Part shown: positions 19,650 to 29,725 of the stretch, one piece after another
Layout: each line of letters begins with the position of its first letter
Position numbering within the stretch: the stretch's first letter is position 1
Assembly (NCBI RefSeq): GCF_036867195.1
Contig: NZ_JBAJII010000001.1
Location: forward strand, 2,294,001 to 2,358,000
Source of the DNA: Arthrobacter sp. Soc17.1.1.1
GTDB lineage: Bacteria > Actinomycetota > Actinomycetes > Actinomycetales > Micrococcaceae
Length of the DNA stretch: 64,000 bases
Direction of reading: 5' to 3'
Notes under the pieces: generated by a model
Databases searched by the model: none
What the model was told of the DNA's origin: nothing
What the model saw: only the letters and a program-made list of their open reading frames with translations
Translations under genes and position numbers: made by a program

Positions 19650-20843
19650 CTAGGCGAGCAGGGCGTCGACGAAGCCCTCGGCGTCGAACGGGGCGAGGTC
19701 GTCCGCGCCCTCGCCGAGGCCGATCAGCTTGACCGGGACGCCGAGGCTGCGCTGGATGGCGACCACGATGCCGCCCTTCGCCGTCCCGTCGAGCTTGGTC
19801 AGGACGATGCCGGTGATGTTCACGACCTCGGCGAACACGCGGGCCTGGTTCAGGCCGTTCTGCCCGGTCGTCGCGTCGAGGACCAGGAGGACCTCGTCGA
19901 CGGTGCCCTGCTTCTCGATGACGCGCTTGACCTTGCCGAGCTCGTCCATGAGGCCCACCTTGTTCTGCAGGCGCCCGGCGGTGTCGATCAGGACGACGTC
20001 GACCTCCTGTTCGATGCCCGCCTTCACGGCCTCGAACGCGACCGACGCGGGGTCGGCGCCGTCGACGTCGGACTTGACCGTCGGCACGCCGACGCGCGCC
20101 CCCCACGTGGCCAGCTGCTCGGCGGCGGCGGCGCGGAAGGTGTCCGCTGCCCCGAGGATGACGTCCTTGTCGTCGGCGACGAGCACCCGCGCCAGCTTCC
20201 CGACGGTGGTGGTCTTGCCGACGCCGTTGACGCCGACGACCATCACGATGGCGGGCCGGTCGGCGTGGCGCAGCGTCGCGAGCGAGCGGTCCATCGACGG
20301 GTCGACCAGTTTGACGAGCTCCTCCCGGAGCATGTTCCTGACCTCCACGGCATCACGGCTGCCGGCCACCTTGACGCGCTCGCGCAGGGCGTCGACGAGC
20401 TCCATGGTCGGCTCCGTGCCGAGGTCCGCCAGGAGGAGGGTCTCCTCGACCTCGTCCCAGACGTCCTCGTCGATCCGGTCGCGGGACAGCAGGGCGAGGA
20501 GCCCCTTGCCGAGGGCGTTGTTGGACCGCACGAGGCGGGCGCGCAGGCGGGCCAGCCGGCCCTGCACGGGGTCGACCGTGTCGAACTGCGGCAGGGCGGG
20601 CGCCTCGTCGAGACCGCTGAGGTCGTCGGGGACCAGCACATCGGTGGTCACGCCGTCCGGGCGGTCGAGGACGTCGGTGGACGTCGCGCCGTGGGCGCCG
20701 CCGGACTCCAGGTCATCGGGATCGCGCGGCGACGGGTAGAGCCCCGGGGGCGTGCGGCGGCCGCGGACGAGGAGGGTCGCGACCGACCCGATCACGACGA
20801 TCGCGAGGATGACGAAGATGACAGGCAGGAGGAGTTCGTTCAC
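19650..20843 (-). CDS. ftsY: SRP receptor FtsY
   Basis: 397 aa GTPase that receives Ffh-ribosome complexes at the membrane. It has an N-terminal membrane segment (LLLPVIFVILAIVVIGSVATLL), an acidic linker of about 60 residues, then the NG domain: VVGVNGVGKTTTVGKLA, AADTFRAAAAEQL, VLIDTAGR and LTKLDGTAKGG. GTG start behind AAGGTGG. The usual neighbour of smc; here an MFS gene on the opposite strand lies between them. Confidence 0.96.
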   Translation of the reverse strand: MNELLLPVIFVILAIVVIGSVATLLVRGRRTPPGLYPSPRDPDDLESGGAHGATSTDVLDRPDGVTTDVLVPDDLSGLDEAPALPQFDTVDPVQGRLARLRARLVRSNNALGKGLLALLSRDRIDEDVWDEVEETLLLADLGTEPTMELVDALRERVKVAGSRDAVEVRNMLREELVKLVDPSMDRSLATLRHADRPAIVMVVGVNGVGKTTTVGKLARVLVADDKDVILGAADTFRAAAAEQLATWGARVGVPTVKSDVDGADPASVAFEAVKAGIEQEVDVVLIDTAGRLQNKVGLMDELGKVKRVIEKQGTVDEVLLVLDATTGQNGLNQARVFAEVVNITGIVLTKLDGTAKGGIVVAIQRSLGVPVKLIGLGEGADDLAPFDAEGFVDALLA

Positions 20844-20907
20844 CGATCCACCTTCTCATACGGGCCGATTGAGCATCCCGGCGCGCGGGTGACAGAATTC
20901 AGGGACC

Positions 20908-22176
20908 ATGGCCGGATTCCCTCGCGCGCGCACCCCTTCCCCGCAACGACCCGGGCAGGCGGACCGCGAGCGGATCCCCCGCGAGATCAGGGTGCTCATC
21001 GCGGCGGCATTCGTCATCGCCATCGGCTTCGGCCTGGTGGCCCCGATCCTCCCCCAGTTCGCCCGGAGCTTCGACGTGGGGGTCACGGCGGCCTCGGTGA
21101 TCGTCAGCGCGTTCGCCTTCACCCGGCTGGTGTTCGCGCCGGCGGGCGGGTGGCTCGTGGAGCGGCTCGGCGAGCGTCCCGTGTACATCGTCGGCCTGCT
21201 CATCGTCGCCCTGTCCACCGCGGCCTGCGCGTTCGCCGGCGACTACTGGCAGCTCCTCGTCTTCCGCGGCCTCGGCGGCATCGGGTCGACGATGTTCACG
21301 GTGTCGGCGATGGGCCTGATCGTCCGGCTCGCGCCGCCGTCCATCCGGGGGCGTGTCTCGGGAGCCTACGCGACCGCCTTCCTGCTCGGGAGCATCGGCG
21401 GCCCCATCCTCGGCGGGCTGCTCGCCGGGTTCGGGCTGCGCGTGCCGTTCCTCGTCTACGCGGGGGCACTCCTCGTCGCGTCGGCCGTGGTCTTCTTCCA
21501 GCTCAAGGGCACCTCGCTCGCGGACCGCCAGGCGGCCCGGGACATCGCCCCCCTGACCGTCCGCGACGCCGTCAGGGACTCCGCCTACCGCGCGGCCCTC
21601 GTGTCCAGCTTCGCCAACGGGTGGTCCTCGTTCGGCATCCGCATGGCCCTCGTGCCGCTGTTCGCCGCCGCGGTGCTGGGCGCCGGGCCGCAGATCGCCG
21701 GCATCTCCCTCGCGTTCTTCGCCGCGGGCACGGCGCTCGCCCTGACCGTCTCCGGACGCCTGGCCGACACCGTCGGCCGGAAGCCCCTCGTGATCACCGG
21801 GCTGCTGGTCAACGGCGCCGCGATGGCGGCACTCGGGTACTCGGGGGACGTGGTGGTGTTCCTCGCCGTGTGCGTGGTGGGCGGCGTGGGGACGGGCCTG
21901 CTGAATCCGGCGCAGCAGGCCGCCGTCGCGGACGTCATCGGCAACGGCCGCAGCGGCGGGAAGGTGCTCGCCGGCTTCCAGATGAGCTCCGACCTGGGGG
22001 CGATCTTCGGCCCCGTCGTGGCGGGCATCATCATCGACCGGCTCTTCGTCGGCTCCTACGACCTCGCCTTCGTGGTGACCGGCGGCCTCGCCGTCGTCGC
22101 CGCGGGAGTGTGGCTCGCCGCGCGGGAGACACTTCCCGCGGCGGCACGCCCGGCACCGGACGGCCCGGCTAGCTGA
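20908..22176 (+). CDS. MFS transporter, drug-efflux type
   Basis: 422 aa with about 12 membrane segments. The MFS loop motif between TM2 and TM3 reads GGWLVERLGERPVYIVG and the duplicated one GRLADTVGRKPLVITG. TM5 carries GSIGGPILGGLLA, similar to motif C of drug:H+ antiporters. Substrate unknown. Its stop overlaps the end of smc by eight bases in the convergent direction. It is inserted between ftsY and smc, which are normally adjacent. Confidence 0.85.
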   Translation: MAGFPRARTPSPQRPGQADRERIPREIRVLIAAAFVIAIGFGLVAPILPQFARSFDVGVTAASVIVSAFAFTRLVFAPAGGWLVERLGERPVYIVGLLIVALSTAACAFAGDYWQLLVFRGLGGIGSTMFTVSAMGLIVRLAPPSIRGRVSGAYATAFLLGSIGGPILGGLLAGFGLRVPFLVYAGALLVASAVVFFQLKGTSLADRQAARDIAPLTVRDAVRDSAYRAALVSSFANGWSSFGIRMALVPLFAAAVLGAGPQIAGISLAFFAAGTALALTVSGRLADTVGRKPLVITGLLVNGAAMAALGYSGDVVVFLAVCVVGGVGTGLLNPAQQAAVADVIGNGRSGGKVLAGFQMSSDLGAIFGPVVAGIIIDRLFVGSYDLAFVVTGGLAVVAAGVWLAARETLPAAARPAPDGPAS

Positions 22177-25100
22177 AGGTCGGTTCCATCGCCGCGTCCA
22201 GGCGCTGGCTGATCACGGTGGACACGCCGTCGCCGCGCATCGTGACGCCGTAGAGCGCGTCCGCCACCTCCATGGTGCGCTTCTGGTGCGTGATGATGAT
22301 CAGCTGGCTGGACTCCCGCAGTTCCCGGAAGATCGTGAGGAGGCGGCCCAGGTTGGTGTCGTCGAGGGCGGCCTCCACCTCGTCCATGACGTAGAACGGT
22401 GAGGGCCGCGCCTTGAAGATCGCGACGAGGAGTGCCACCGCCGTCAGGGAACGCTCGCCGCCCGAGAGCAGGGACAGCCGCTTGATCTTCTTGCCCGCCG
22501 GCCGTGCCTCGACCTCGATCCCCGTGGTGAGCATGTCCGAGGGGTCCGTGAGGACCAGCCGGCCCTCACCGCCCGGGAACAGCGTCGCGAAGACGCGCTC
22601 GAACTGCTCGGCCGTGTCGCGGTAGGCCGCGGTGAAGACCTGCTCCACCCGTTCGTCGACATCCCGGATGATGTCCAGGAGGTCCTTGCGGGTGGCCTTG
22701 AGGTCGGCCAGCTGCTCGCTGAGGAACTGGTGCCGCTCCTCGAGCGCGGCGAACTCCTCGAGCGCCAGCGGATTCACCTTGCCGAGGGCCGCCAGGTCCC
22801 GTTCGGCGCGCCGGAGCCGCTTCTCCTGCTGCTCGCGCACGAACGGCACGCCCACCGGCACGGGGTTGCCGTCGTCGTCGACGGGTGCCCGCAGCGCGGC
22901 CCACTTGTCCTCCGGCACCGCGTCGGCGGGTACGGGCAGGTGCGGGCCGAACTCGTCGACGAGGTGGTCCGGGGTCAGTCCGAGCTCCTCGATGGCGCGG
23001 TTCTCGAGGGCCTCGATCCTGAGCCGCTGCTGCGTGCGGGCGATCTCGTCGCGGTGCACGGAATCGGTCAGCCGCGCGAGCTCGACGGCGAGGTCCGCGG
23101 TGACCCTGCGCACCTGGCGGAGTTCGGCGTCCTGCTGGTCGCGCAGGCGCTCGGCGGCGTCACGGTGCTCGGCGGCCGCGGCCGCGGAGGAGGCTGCAGC
23201 GTGCTCGGCCCGGCGTGCGGCCGTGGCGACGGCAGCGGCCGTGCGGGCCTGCGCCGCGCGGATCCTCGCCTTCTCGGCGGCTTGCTCCCGGGCGCGGCGC
23301 TCGGACCGGGCGGCGCGCTCGAGCGATGCGGCGCGGTTGGTGAGCGCCGCGAGCTGCTCCTCCCGGCCGCGGAGTGCCAGGCGGGCCTCGAGTTCGGCCT
23401 GCCGGGCGTCGACGGCGGCGCGCTGCAGGGCATCGCGCTGCTCGGTGGAGGGCTCGGCCTCGACCGGCTGCTCCTGCAGGTCCTGCAGGCGCCGGGCGGC
23501 CTCCTCGAGTCTCGCCTCCTCCTGGACGAGGTTCGCCTCGGCGGCGCGCACCAGGGCCGCGAGGCGCTCCGCCTCGCCGGCGGCCGAGCGGAGGGTCGCG
23601 TTCAGCTGGCCGAGCTTCTCGGCGCCCGCCGCCATGCGGGCGTCGGATTCGTGGAGGCGCTCCAGGGCCGCGTCCACGCGCTGTTGGGCGCCCTCCCGGC
23701 GTGCGGACACCGCGGACAGCCGGAACCGCAGGCGCTCGGCCGCGGCGGCGGCCTCCGCGAGGTCCGCCTCCGTCCGATCGGCCGCTGCCCGCAGTTCGAG
23801 ATAGCCGGCGGCCCCCGGCGTCCCACCGCGCGCGGTGTGGTCGGACAGCAGGTCACCGTCACGCGTGACGGCCACGGACGCCGTCCCGTCCTCCACGAGG
23901 CGGGCGGCCAGGGCAAGGTCCTCGACGACGATGACACCGGCCAGGAGCTCGTCGACGGCTGGGCGCGCAGCGGCCGGAACGGCCACGACGGCGAGGGCAG
24001 GTACCGGTGCGTCCCTGGTCGTGGGTGCCGGAGCTGCCGGGGCTGCAGGGGCTGTCGCGGGTCCGGGCCGGGAGGAGCGCTCGTGCCCCGGGACGCCGGG
24101 TGCGACGACGAGCGACACCTGCCCGGCGTCGTCGTGCTTGAGGAACTCCAGGGCGCGGACGGCAGCCGGGACGCTGTCGACGGTGACGGCGTCCGCGGCG
24201 TGGGCGAGTGCCGCGGCGACGGCCTTCTCGAAGCCCGGCGCCACGTGGAGGAGCTGCGCGAGCGGCGGGCCCACACCCTCGAGCGCCGCGGCGAGGAGTG
24301 CCGCCGAGCCGTCCCGCTGCTGCAGGCCCTCCCGCTGCGCCTCGAGCCTGGCCGCGAGGGCGCCGCGCGCACGGTCGGCCGCACGCTCCTCCCCGACGAG
24401 CGCCTCCCGCTCCTCGGTGGCGGCCGCCAGGACGGCGGCGGCGTCCTCGTACTCGGCGTCGAGCCCCTCCTCCCCCAGTTCGGCGCCGGCCACCTGGGTC
24501 TCGAGGGCCGCGAAGTCCCGTTCGGCGGTCCGGCGCCGTTCCTCGGCGGCGGTGATCGACGCGCGGAGGCGGCCGAGCTCGGCGACGGCGGACTCGACGC
24601 GGGAGCGCGCCGCTCCCACGGTCCCCGCGAGCCGTGCATCGCCCTCGCGCCGGTCCGCCGCAGCCCGGAGCAGGCGCGCGAGCCGCGCGTCCTCGGCGGA
24701 GGCGGCCTCCTCGGCCGCCCGGCGGGCAGCGAGGGTGTGCTCGAGGGCACGGCCGAGCGACGCGACCTCCCCCTGCAGGACCCCCACCTCGGTACGGACA
24801 CGCTCGGCCTGCCGGTCCAGGTGGTCGGGATCGCGGCCCTGGTCCGGTTCGGCGCCGCCCTGCCCGAGGAGGTGGCCCCGGTCCTCCGCCCGCGCGGCGA
24901 GTGCCGCGAGCTTCTCCCGGACGCTCGAGAGCGCGTACCACGTCTCCCGGGCACGGTTGAGCGCCGGGACGGACGCGGCGGCGGCCTGCTCGAGGTGCGC
25001 CTGGCGTTCCTGGGCGGCCCCGAGCTCCGCCTCGACCTCCTCGCGGCGCGCCTGCAGCGCCGCCTCGGCCGCGGTGTCGCGGGCGAGGCCCGCCCGCAGG

Positions 25101-25816
25101 GTGACGAGGTCGTCGGCGAGCAGGCGCGAGCGCGCGTCCCGCACGGCGAACTGCACCTGCTGGGCCCTGCGCGCCACCTCGGCCTGCTTCCCGAGGGGTG
25201 TCAGCTGCCGACGCAGCTCCGCGGTGAGATCGGAGAGCCGCGCGAGGTTCGCCTGCATGGCATCGAGCTTCCGGACGGTCTTCTCGCGGCGGCGGCGGTG
25301 CTTCAGGATCCCGGCGGCCTCCTCGACGAAGCCGCGCCGGTCCTCGGGTGTGGCGTGCAGCACCCTGTCGAGCTGGCCCTGCCCGACGATGACGTGCATC
25401 TCCCGGCCCAGCCCGGAGTCGGAGAGCAGTTCCTGGATGTCGAGCAGCCGGCAGCTCCTGCCGTTGATCGCGTACTCCGAGCCGCCCGCCCTGAAGAGCG
25501 TGCGGCTGATGGTGACCTCGGTGTACTCGATGGGGAGGGCGCCGTCGCTGTTGTCGATGGTGAGCGACACCTGCGCCCTGCCCAGGGGGGCCCGGCCGGC
25601 CGCGCCGGACGTGCCTGCGAAGATGACGTCCTCCATCTTGCCGCCGCGCAGTGTCTTGGCGCCCTGCTCGCCCATCACCCAGGCGAGTGCGTCCACGACG
25701 TTCGACTTGCCGGAGCCGTTGGGCCCCACGACGGCGGTGACGCCGGGTTCGAAGTCGAACGTGGTCGCCGAGGCGAAGGACTTGAACCCTCGCACGGTTA
25801 GACTCTTCAGATGCAC
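22169..25816 (-). CDS. smc: Chromosome segregation ATPase SMC
   Basis: 1215 aa. SMC with ScpAB organises and separates chromosomes. The N-terminal ATPase half has Walker A GPNGSGKSN (residues 31-39); long Ala/Glu/Arg-rich coiled coils flank a hinge at about 515-660, which holds a Pro/Ala-rich insert. The C-terminal half carries the signature LLSGGERSLTAVALL and Walker B FYVMDEVEAALDD. GTG start. A single intact frame of normal length. Confidence 0.97.
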   Translation of the reverse strand: MHLKSLTVRGFKSFASATTFDFEPGVTAVVGPNGSGKSNVVDALAWVMGEQGAKTLRGGKMEDVIFAGTSGAAGRAPLGRAQVSLTIDNSDGALPIEYTEVTISRTLFRAGGSEYAINGRSCRLLDIQELLSDSGLGREMHVIVGQGQLDRVLHATPEDRRGFVEEAAGILKHRRRREKTVRKLDAMQANLARLSDLTAELRRQLTPLGKQAEVARRAQQVQFAVRDARSRLLADDLVTLRAGLARDTAAEAALQARREEVEAELGAAQERQAHLEQAAAASVPALNRARETWYALSSVREKLAALAARAEDRGHLLGQGGAEPDQGRDPDHLDRQAERVRTEVGVLQGEVASLGRALEHTLAARRAAEEAASAEDARLARLLRAAADRREGDARLAGTVGAARSRVESAVAELGRLRASITAAEERRRTAERDFAALETQVAGAELGEEGLDAEYEDAAAVLAAATEEREALVGEERAADRARGALAARLEAQREGLQQRDGSAALLAAALEGVGPPLAQLLHVAPGFEKAVAAALAHAADAVTVDSVPAAVRALEFLKHDDAGQVSLVVAPGVPGHERSSRPGPATAPAAPAAPAPTTRDAPVPALAVVAVPAAARPAVDELLAGVIVVEDLALAARLVEDGTASVAVTRDGDLLSDHTARGGTPGAAGYLELRAAADRTEADLAEAAAAAERLRFRLSAVSARREGAQQRVDAALERLHESDARMAAGAEKLGQLNATLRSAAGEAERLAALVRAAEANLVQEEARLEEAARRLQDLQEQPVEAEPSTEQRDALQRAAVDARQAELEARLALRGREEQLAALTNRAASLERAARSERRAREQAAEKARIRAAQARTAAAVATAARRAEHAAASSAAAAAEHRDAAERLRDQQDAELRQVRRVTADLAVELARLTDSVHRDEIARTQQRLRIEALENRAIEELGLTPDHLVDEFGPHLPVPADAVPEDKWAALRAPVDDDGNPVPVGVPFVREQQEKRLRRAERDLAALGKVNPLALEEFAALEERHQFLSEQLADLKATRKDLLDIIRDVDERVEQVFTAAYRDTAEQFERVFATLFPGGEGRLVLTDPSDMLTTGIEVEARPAGKKIKRLSLLSGGERSLTAVALLVAIFKARPSPFYVMDEVEAALDDTNLGRLLTIFRELRESSQLIIITHQKRTMEVADALYGVTMRGDGVSTVISQRLDAAMEPTFS

Positions 25817-26090
25817 GGTGTCAGGATCTCCAGGTGGTGTAGGACCTCCCTAATCTACTGGAACCCACCGACGGTGCCGGGCACCGGGCACGGAGCGGGG
25901 ACCGCTCGGAGCCGGTGGGAGGCGACGTATCGGAGGTCCCGGCCGCACGCCCGGCCGAATTCGACGTGACCCGCCACCGCAGTGCGAAGTAGGCTTACAA
26001 AAGTTTCAGCAGTATTCAGAGCGTCCAGGCCGATCCATCCGTGGGTCCTTCACGGCCACGCACCGGCGCTGACAAGACGAGGCAGGAAAT

Positions 26091-27116
26091 TTGACCGGTA
26101 ACGCGACGTTCCGACATGACAACACGGCCTTGCTCGCCGTCACGAGTGTGGAGGCGCCGGTAGTCGTCAGTTCCGCAGAGTTCGACGAGCGGCTCGCCCC
26201 CAGCCTCAAGAGGCTCCGCCTCTCCAAGCGGCTCCTCGAGCGCGTGGCGGGCGTCACGGAGCGGCGATGGTGGTCCCCGGGGTCCGACTTCGACGATGCC
26301 GCCATCGAGGCCGGCGCGAAGGCGATGGCGGAGGCCGGTATCGAACCGGGCGACGTGGGCCTGCTCATCAACACCTCGGTGACCCGGCGGAACCTCGAAC
26401 CGTCCGTCGCCGTGAAGATCCACCACTCGCTGGGGCTCCCGTCCTCGGCCATGAACTTCGACCTCGCCAACGCGTGCCTCGGCTTCGTCAACGGCATGAC
26501 CCTCGCGGCCAACATGATCGATTCGGGGCAGATCAAGTACGCCCTGATCGTCGCGGGCGAGGACGCCCAGCGCACGCAGGAGGCGACCTTCCGCCGCCTC
26601 AACCGCGAGGATTCGACGCGCGCCGACTTCCTGGCCGAGTTCGCGACCCTCACCCTCGGGTCCGGCGCCGCGGCCGCCGTCATCGGCCCGGCCGACCTGC
26701 ATCCGGGTTCGCACCGCATCCTGGGCGGCGTGTCCCGTGCCGGGACGCAGCATCACGAGCTCTGCGTGGGCGGGATCGACGGCATGTACACCGACACCAA
26801 GGGCCTGCTCGACGGCGGCCTGGAGCTCGTGGTCACCGCGTGGCACGAGGCGCAGGCGGACGGCTGGGCCTGGGATTCCATGGACCGCTACGTCACCCAC
26901 CAGGTCTCCAACTCGTACACCAACGCCATCATCAAGGCCGTGGACCTCGAGCGCGAGCGCGTGCCCATCACCTTCCCGCACTGGGGCAACGTGGGGCCGG
27001 CATCGCTGCCGATGACCCTCGCCCAGGAGTCGCAGTCGCTGGCCCCCGGGGACCGCGTGCTGTGCCTAGGCGTCGGCTCGGGCCTGAACACCTCGATGAT
27101 GGAGCTTGCGTGGTAG
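26091..27116 (+). CDS. oleA: OleA, thiolase-fold acyl-CoA head-to-head condensing enzyme
   Basis: 341 aa. OleA condenses two fatty acyl-CoAs to a beta-keto acid, the first step of long-chain olefin synthesis. The KASIII-like catalytic residues are C129 (LANACLGFVNG), H270 (YVTHQVSNS) and N300 (HWGNVGPASLP). The start appears to be TTG at 26091 behind AGGCAGGAAA; homologues begin in the same way, so this rare start is preferred to internal ATGs. It overlaps oleBC by seven bases. The 274-base gap to the divergent smc must hold its promoter. Confidence 0.93.
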   Translation: MTGNATFRHDNTALLAVTSVEAPVVVSSAEFDERLAPSLKRLRLSKRLLERVAGVTERRWWSPGSDFDDAAIEAGAKAMAEAGIEPGDVGLLINTSVTRRNLEPSVAVKIHHSLGLPSSAMNFDLANACLGFVNGMTLAANMIDSGQIKYALIVAGEDAQRTQEATFRRLNREDSTRADFLAEFATLTLGSGAAAAVIGPADLHPGSHRILGGVSRAGTQHHELCVGGIDGMYTDTKGLLDGGLELVVTAWHEAQADGWAWDSMDRYVTHQVSNSYTNAIIKAVDLERERVPITFPHWGNVGPASLPMTLAQESQSLAPGDRVLCLGVGSGLNTSMMELAW

Positions 27117-29725
27117 CACTCCCCGGCGTCGATCCCTCGTGGTCGGCACGCATCGACGTGCCCTCGACCAGCGACGCCGACGCCCCGGGCACCACGCACC
27201 GGTGGCACTACCTCGACAACGGCGCCGAGCTCGCGGGCCCCGTGAAGGGCACGCTGCTGTGCGTGCACGGCAACCCCACCTGGTCCTACCTGTGGCGCAG
27301 CTACCTGGCCGCAGGACGCGACGCCGGCTGGCGCGTGATCGCCGTCGACCAGCTGGACATGGGCTACTCGGACCGGACCGGGGTGTTCCGCAGGCTCGCC
27401 CACCGCATCACGGATCTCGAGGACTTCGTCGCCGCCGTCGGCCTCACCGGGCCCGTGGTCACGGTCGGCCACGACTGGGGCGGCGTCGTCAGTCTCGGCT
27501 ATGCCGACCGCAACCGGGACTCCCTGGCCGGCGTCGTGCTCACCAACACGGCGGTCCACCAGGACGGGGACCGCCCGATCCCCGCGCCGCTCCGCCTCGC
27601 CCTGGCACCCGGCGTCCACCGGCTCGGGACGCGGACCAGCACCGCCTTCCTCGACGTCACGCTCGGCCTCGCCCGGCCCGCGCTCGACCGCGACGTCCGC
27701 CGCGCCTTCCGCGCCCCCTACCGGTCCGCGACGGACCGCCAGGGCATCGCGGACTTCGTCTCGGACATCCCCGCCGACCCCTCGCACCCGAGCTACCCGG
27801 CACTCACCGCGACGGCGGAGGGCATCCGCAGCCTCGACGTCCCCGTCCTGATGATGTGGGGCCCGCACGATCCGATCTTCTCGGACACCTACCTCGAGGA
27901 TCTCGCCCGGCGGCTGCCGCACGCGGACATCCACCGCTTCGAACACGCGGGCCACCTCGTGCAGGAGGACGCCGATACGGCGTCGACCGCGATGGAGTGG
28001 CTCGCCGCGCGTTCCGTCGGCACCGGCACCGTCACCGACGCGGCCGCAGAGGCGGCCGGCTCCGACGCCGTCCCGTACGCGCCCCTCGGCCGTCGCCTCA
28101 CCGACCTGGCGCGCAGCCCCGAGGGCTCGACGACGGCGGTCGCCGAGATGACGTCCACCGGCGCCCCGCGCATGCTGTCCTGGCGGCAGCTCGACGACGA
28201 CGTCGCAGCCGTCGCCGCCGGACTCACCGCGCTCGGGTACGGCCCAGGCACCCGGGTCAGTCTCCTGGTACCGCCCGGCGTGGACCTCACCGTCCTGATC
28301 TACGCGTGCCTGCGGATCGGCGCGGTGATCGTCGTCGCCGACGCCGGACTCGGGGCCCGCGGCCTCAGCCGGGCGGTCAGGGGCTCCGCGCCCGACGTCG
28401 TGATCGGCATCGAACGTGCCCTCCTCGCGGCCCGCGCCTTCGGCTGGCCCGGCCGCCGCATCGGCGTGGGTGCCCTCCCGGCGGCGAAGCGGAGGGCCCT
28501 CCACGTGGAGGCCTCCCTCGGCGATCTCCGCGCCGCCCATCCCGCCCCGGACCTCCCGGCGCCCGATCCCGACGCCGATGCGGCGATCCTGTTCACCTCG
28601 GGTTCCACCGGTCCCGCCAAGGGTGTGGTCTACACGCACCGGCAGCTCTCCGCGATGCGCGACGCCGTCGAGCGCACCCTGGGCTTGGGACCGGGGACCG
28701 CGCTCGTGGCCGGGTTCGCGCCCTTCGCCCTCCTCGGTCCCGCACTCGGCGCGACGTCGGTGACCCCCGCCATGGACGTCACGGCCCCGCGGACGCTGAC
28801 GGCCCGGGCGCTGGCTGCGGCCGCCGGCGCCGTCGACGCGACCGTCGTGTTCGCCTCGCCCGCAGCCCTGCGGAACGTCCTGGCGACGTCGTCCGACCTC
28901 GACGCCGACGGCCGGCGCGCCCTCGGCCGGATCTCCCTCCTGCTGTCGGCCGGCGCGCCGATCCCCGTCCCGCTCCTCGACGCCGTGCAGGCCCTCGTAC
29001 CCGCGGCCGCCCTCCACACGCCCTACGGGATGACGGAATCCCTCCTCGTCGCGGACATCGACCTGGCCGGCATCCGGGCCGCCGCGGCGTCGCCCGCCGA
29101 GGGCGCAGGGAACGGCGTGTGCGTGGGCGTGCCCGTCCACGGGGCCCGCGTGGCCGTCAGCCCGCTCGACGGCGCCGGCGCCGCGACCGGCGCACCCGCC
29201 GTGACGCCGGGTGTCACCGGTGAGATCCTGGTCGACGCCCCGCACGTCAAGGACCGGTACTTCCGGCTGTGGCGGACGCAGCAGGACGCGGCGAGGACCG
29301 GGCCCTGGCACCGCACGGGTGACGTGGGCCACTTCGACGCCGAGGGTCGCCTGTGGGTCGAGGGCCGGCTGGGCCACGTCATCACCTCCGCCGCGGGCGT
29401 CCTGACGCCCGTCGGGCTCGAGCAGGTGCTGGAGACCCTCGACGGCGTCCGCCTGGCCGCCGTCGTCGGCGTCGGACCCGCCGGCACGCAGGCCGTCGTC
29501 GCGGTCCTCGAGACCGACACGGCAGGTGCCCGTCCGCGGCTGGCGGACGCCGCGCTGGCCGCCGCGGCCCGCACGGCAGCGAGCGGGCGCGGCGTGGACC
29601 TCGCGGCCGTCATCGCGGTGCCGGCGCTGCCCGTGGACGTCCGCCACAACGCGAAGATCGACCGCGCCCGGATCGCCGCGTGGAGCGGCCGCTTCCTGTC
29701 CGGCGGGCGGGCGGGCTCCCTGTGA
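27110..29725 (+). CDS. oleBC: OleB-OleC fusion: beta-lactone decarboxylase and beta-lactone synthetase
   Basis: 871 aa. The OleB part (about residues 1-310) is a haloalkane-dehalogenase-type hydrolase: HGNPTWSYLWR, nucleophile D122 in VGHDWGGV, and the His in FEHAGHLVQED. It decarboxylates the beta-lactone to a cis-alkene. The OleC part (about 325-870) is an AMP-binding enzyme with FTSGSTGPAKGVVYTH, TPYGMTES and HRTGDVGHFDAEGRLWVEGR; it makes the beta-lactone from the beta-hydroxy acid with ATP. The linker is Ala/Thr/Glu-rich. GTG start five bases after GGAG, inside the end of oleA. OleB-OleC fusions are characteristic of actinobacteria such as Micrococcus luteus. Confidence 0.93.
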   Translation: MVALPGVDPSWSARIDVPSTSDADAPGTTHRWHYLDNGAELAGPVKGTLLCVHGNPTWSYLWRSYLAAGRDAGWRVIAVDQLDMGYSDRTGVFRRLAHRITDLEDFVAAVGLTGPVVTVGHDWGGVVSLGYADRNRDSLAGVVLTNTAVHQDGDRPIPAPLRLALAPGVHRLGTRTSTAFLDVTLGLARPALDRDVRRAFRAPYRSATDRQGIADFVSDIPADPSHPSYPALTATAEGIRSLDVPVLMMWGPHDPIFSDTYLEDLARRLPHADIHRFEHAGHLVQEDADTASTAMEWLAARSVGTGTVTDAAAEAAGSDAVPYAPLGRRLTDLARSPEGSTTAVAEMTSTGAPRMLSWRQLDDDVAAVAAGLTALGYGPGTRVSLLVPPGVDLTVLIYACLRIGAVIVVADAGLGARGLSRAVRGSAPDVVIGIERALLAARAFGWPGRRIGVGALPAAKRRALHVEASLGDLRAAHPAPDLPAPDPDADAAILFTSGSTGPAKGVVYTHRQLSAMRDAVERTLGLGPGTALVAGFAPFALLGPALGATSVTPAMDVTAPRTLTARALAAAAGAVDATVVFASPAALRNVLATSSDLDADGRRALGRISLLLSAGAPIPVPLLDAVQALVPAAALHTPYGMTESLLVADIDLAGIRAAAASPAEGAGNGVCVGVPVHGARVAVSPLDGAGAATGAPAVTPGVTGEILVDAPHVKDRYFRLWRTQQDAARTGPWHRTGDVGHFDAEGRLWVEGRLGHVITSAAGVLTPVGLEQVLETLDGVRLAAVVGVGPAGTQAVVAVLETDTAGARPRLADAALAAAARTAASGRGVDLAAVIAVPALPVDVRHNAKIDRARIAAWSGRFLSGGRAGSL

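Noticed and set aside
22730..25801. A 1023-codon plus-strand open frame inside smc
   Set aside because: Antisense shadow of the SMC coiled coils; Leu/Gly/Arg repeats without a fold signature.
26888..29647. A 919-codon open frame antisense to the ole operon
   Set aside because: Low-complexity composition and no motif; OleB-OleC on the plus strand explains the region.
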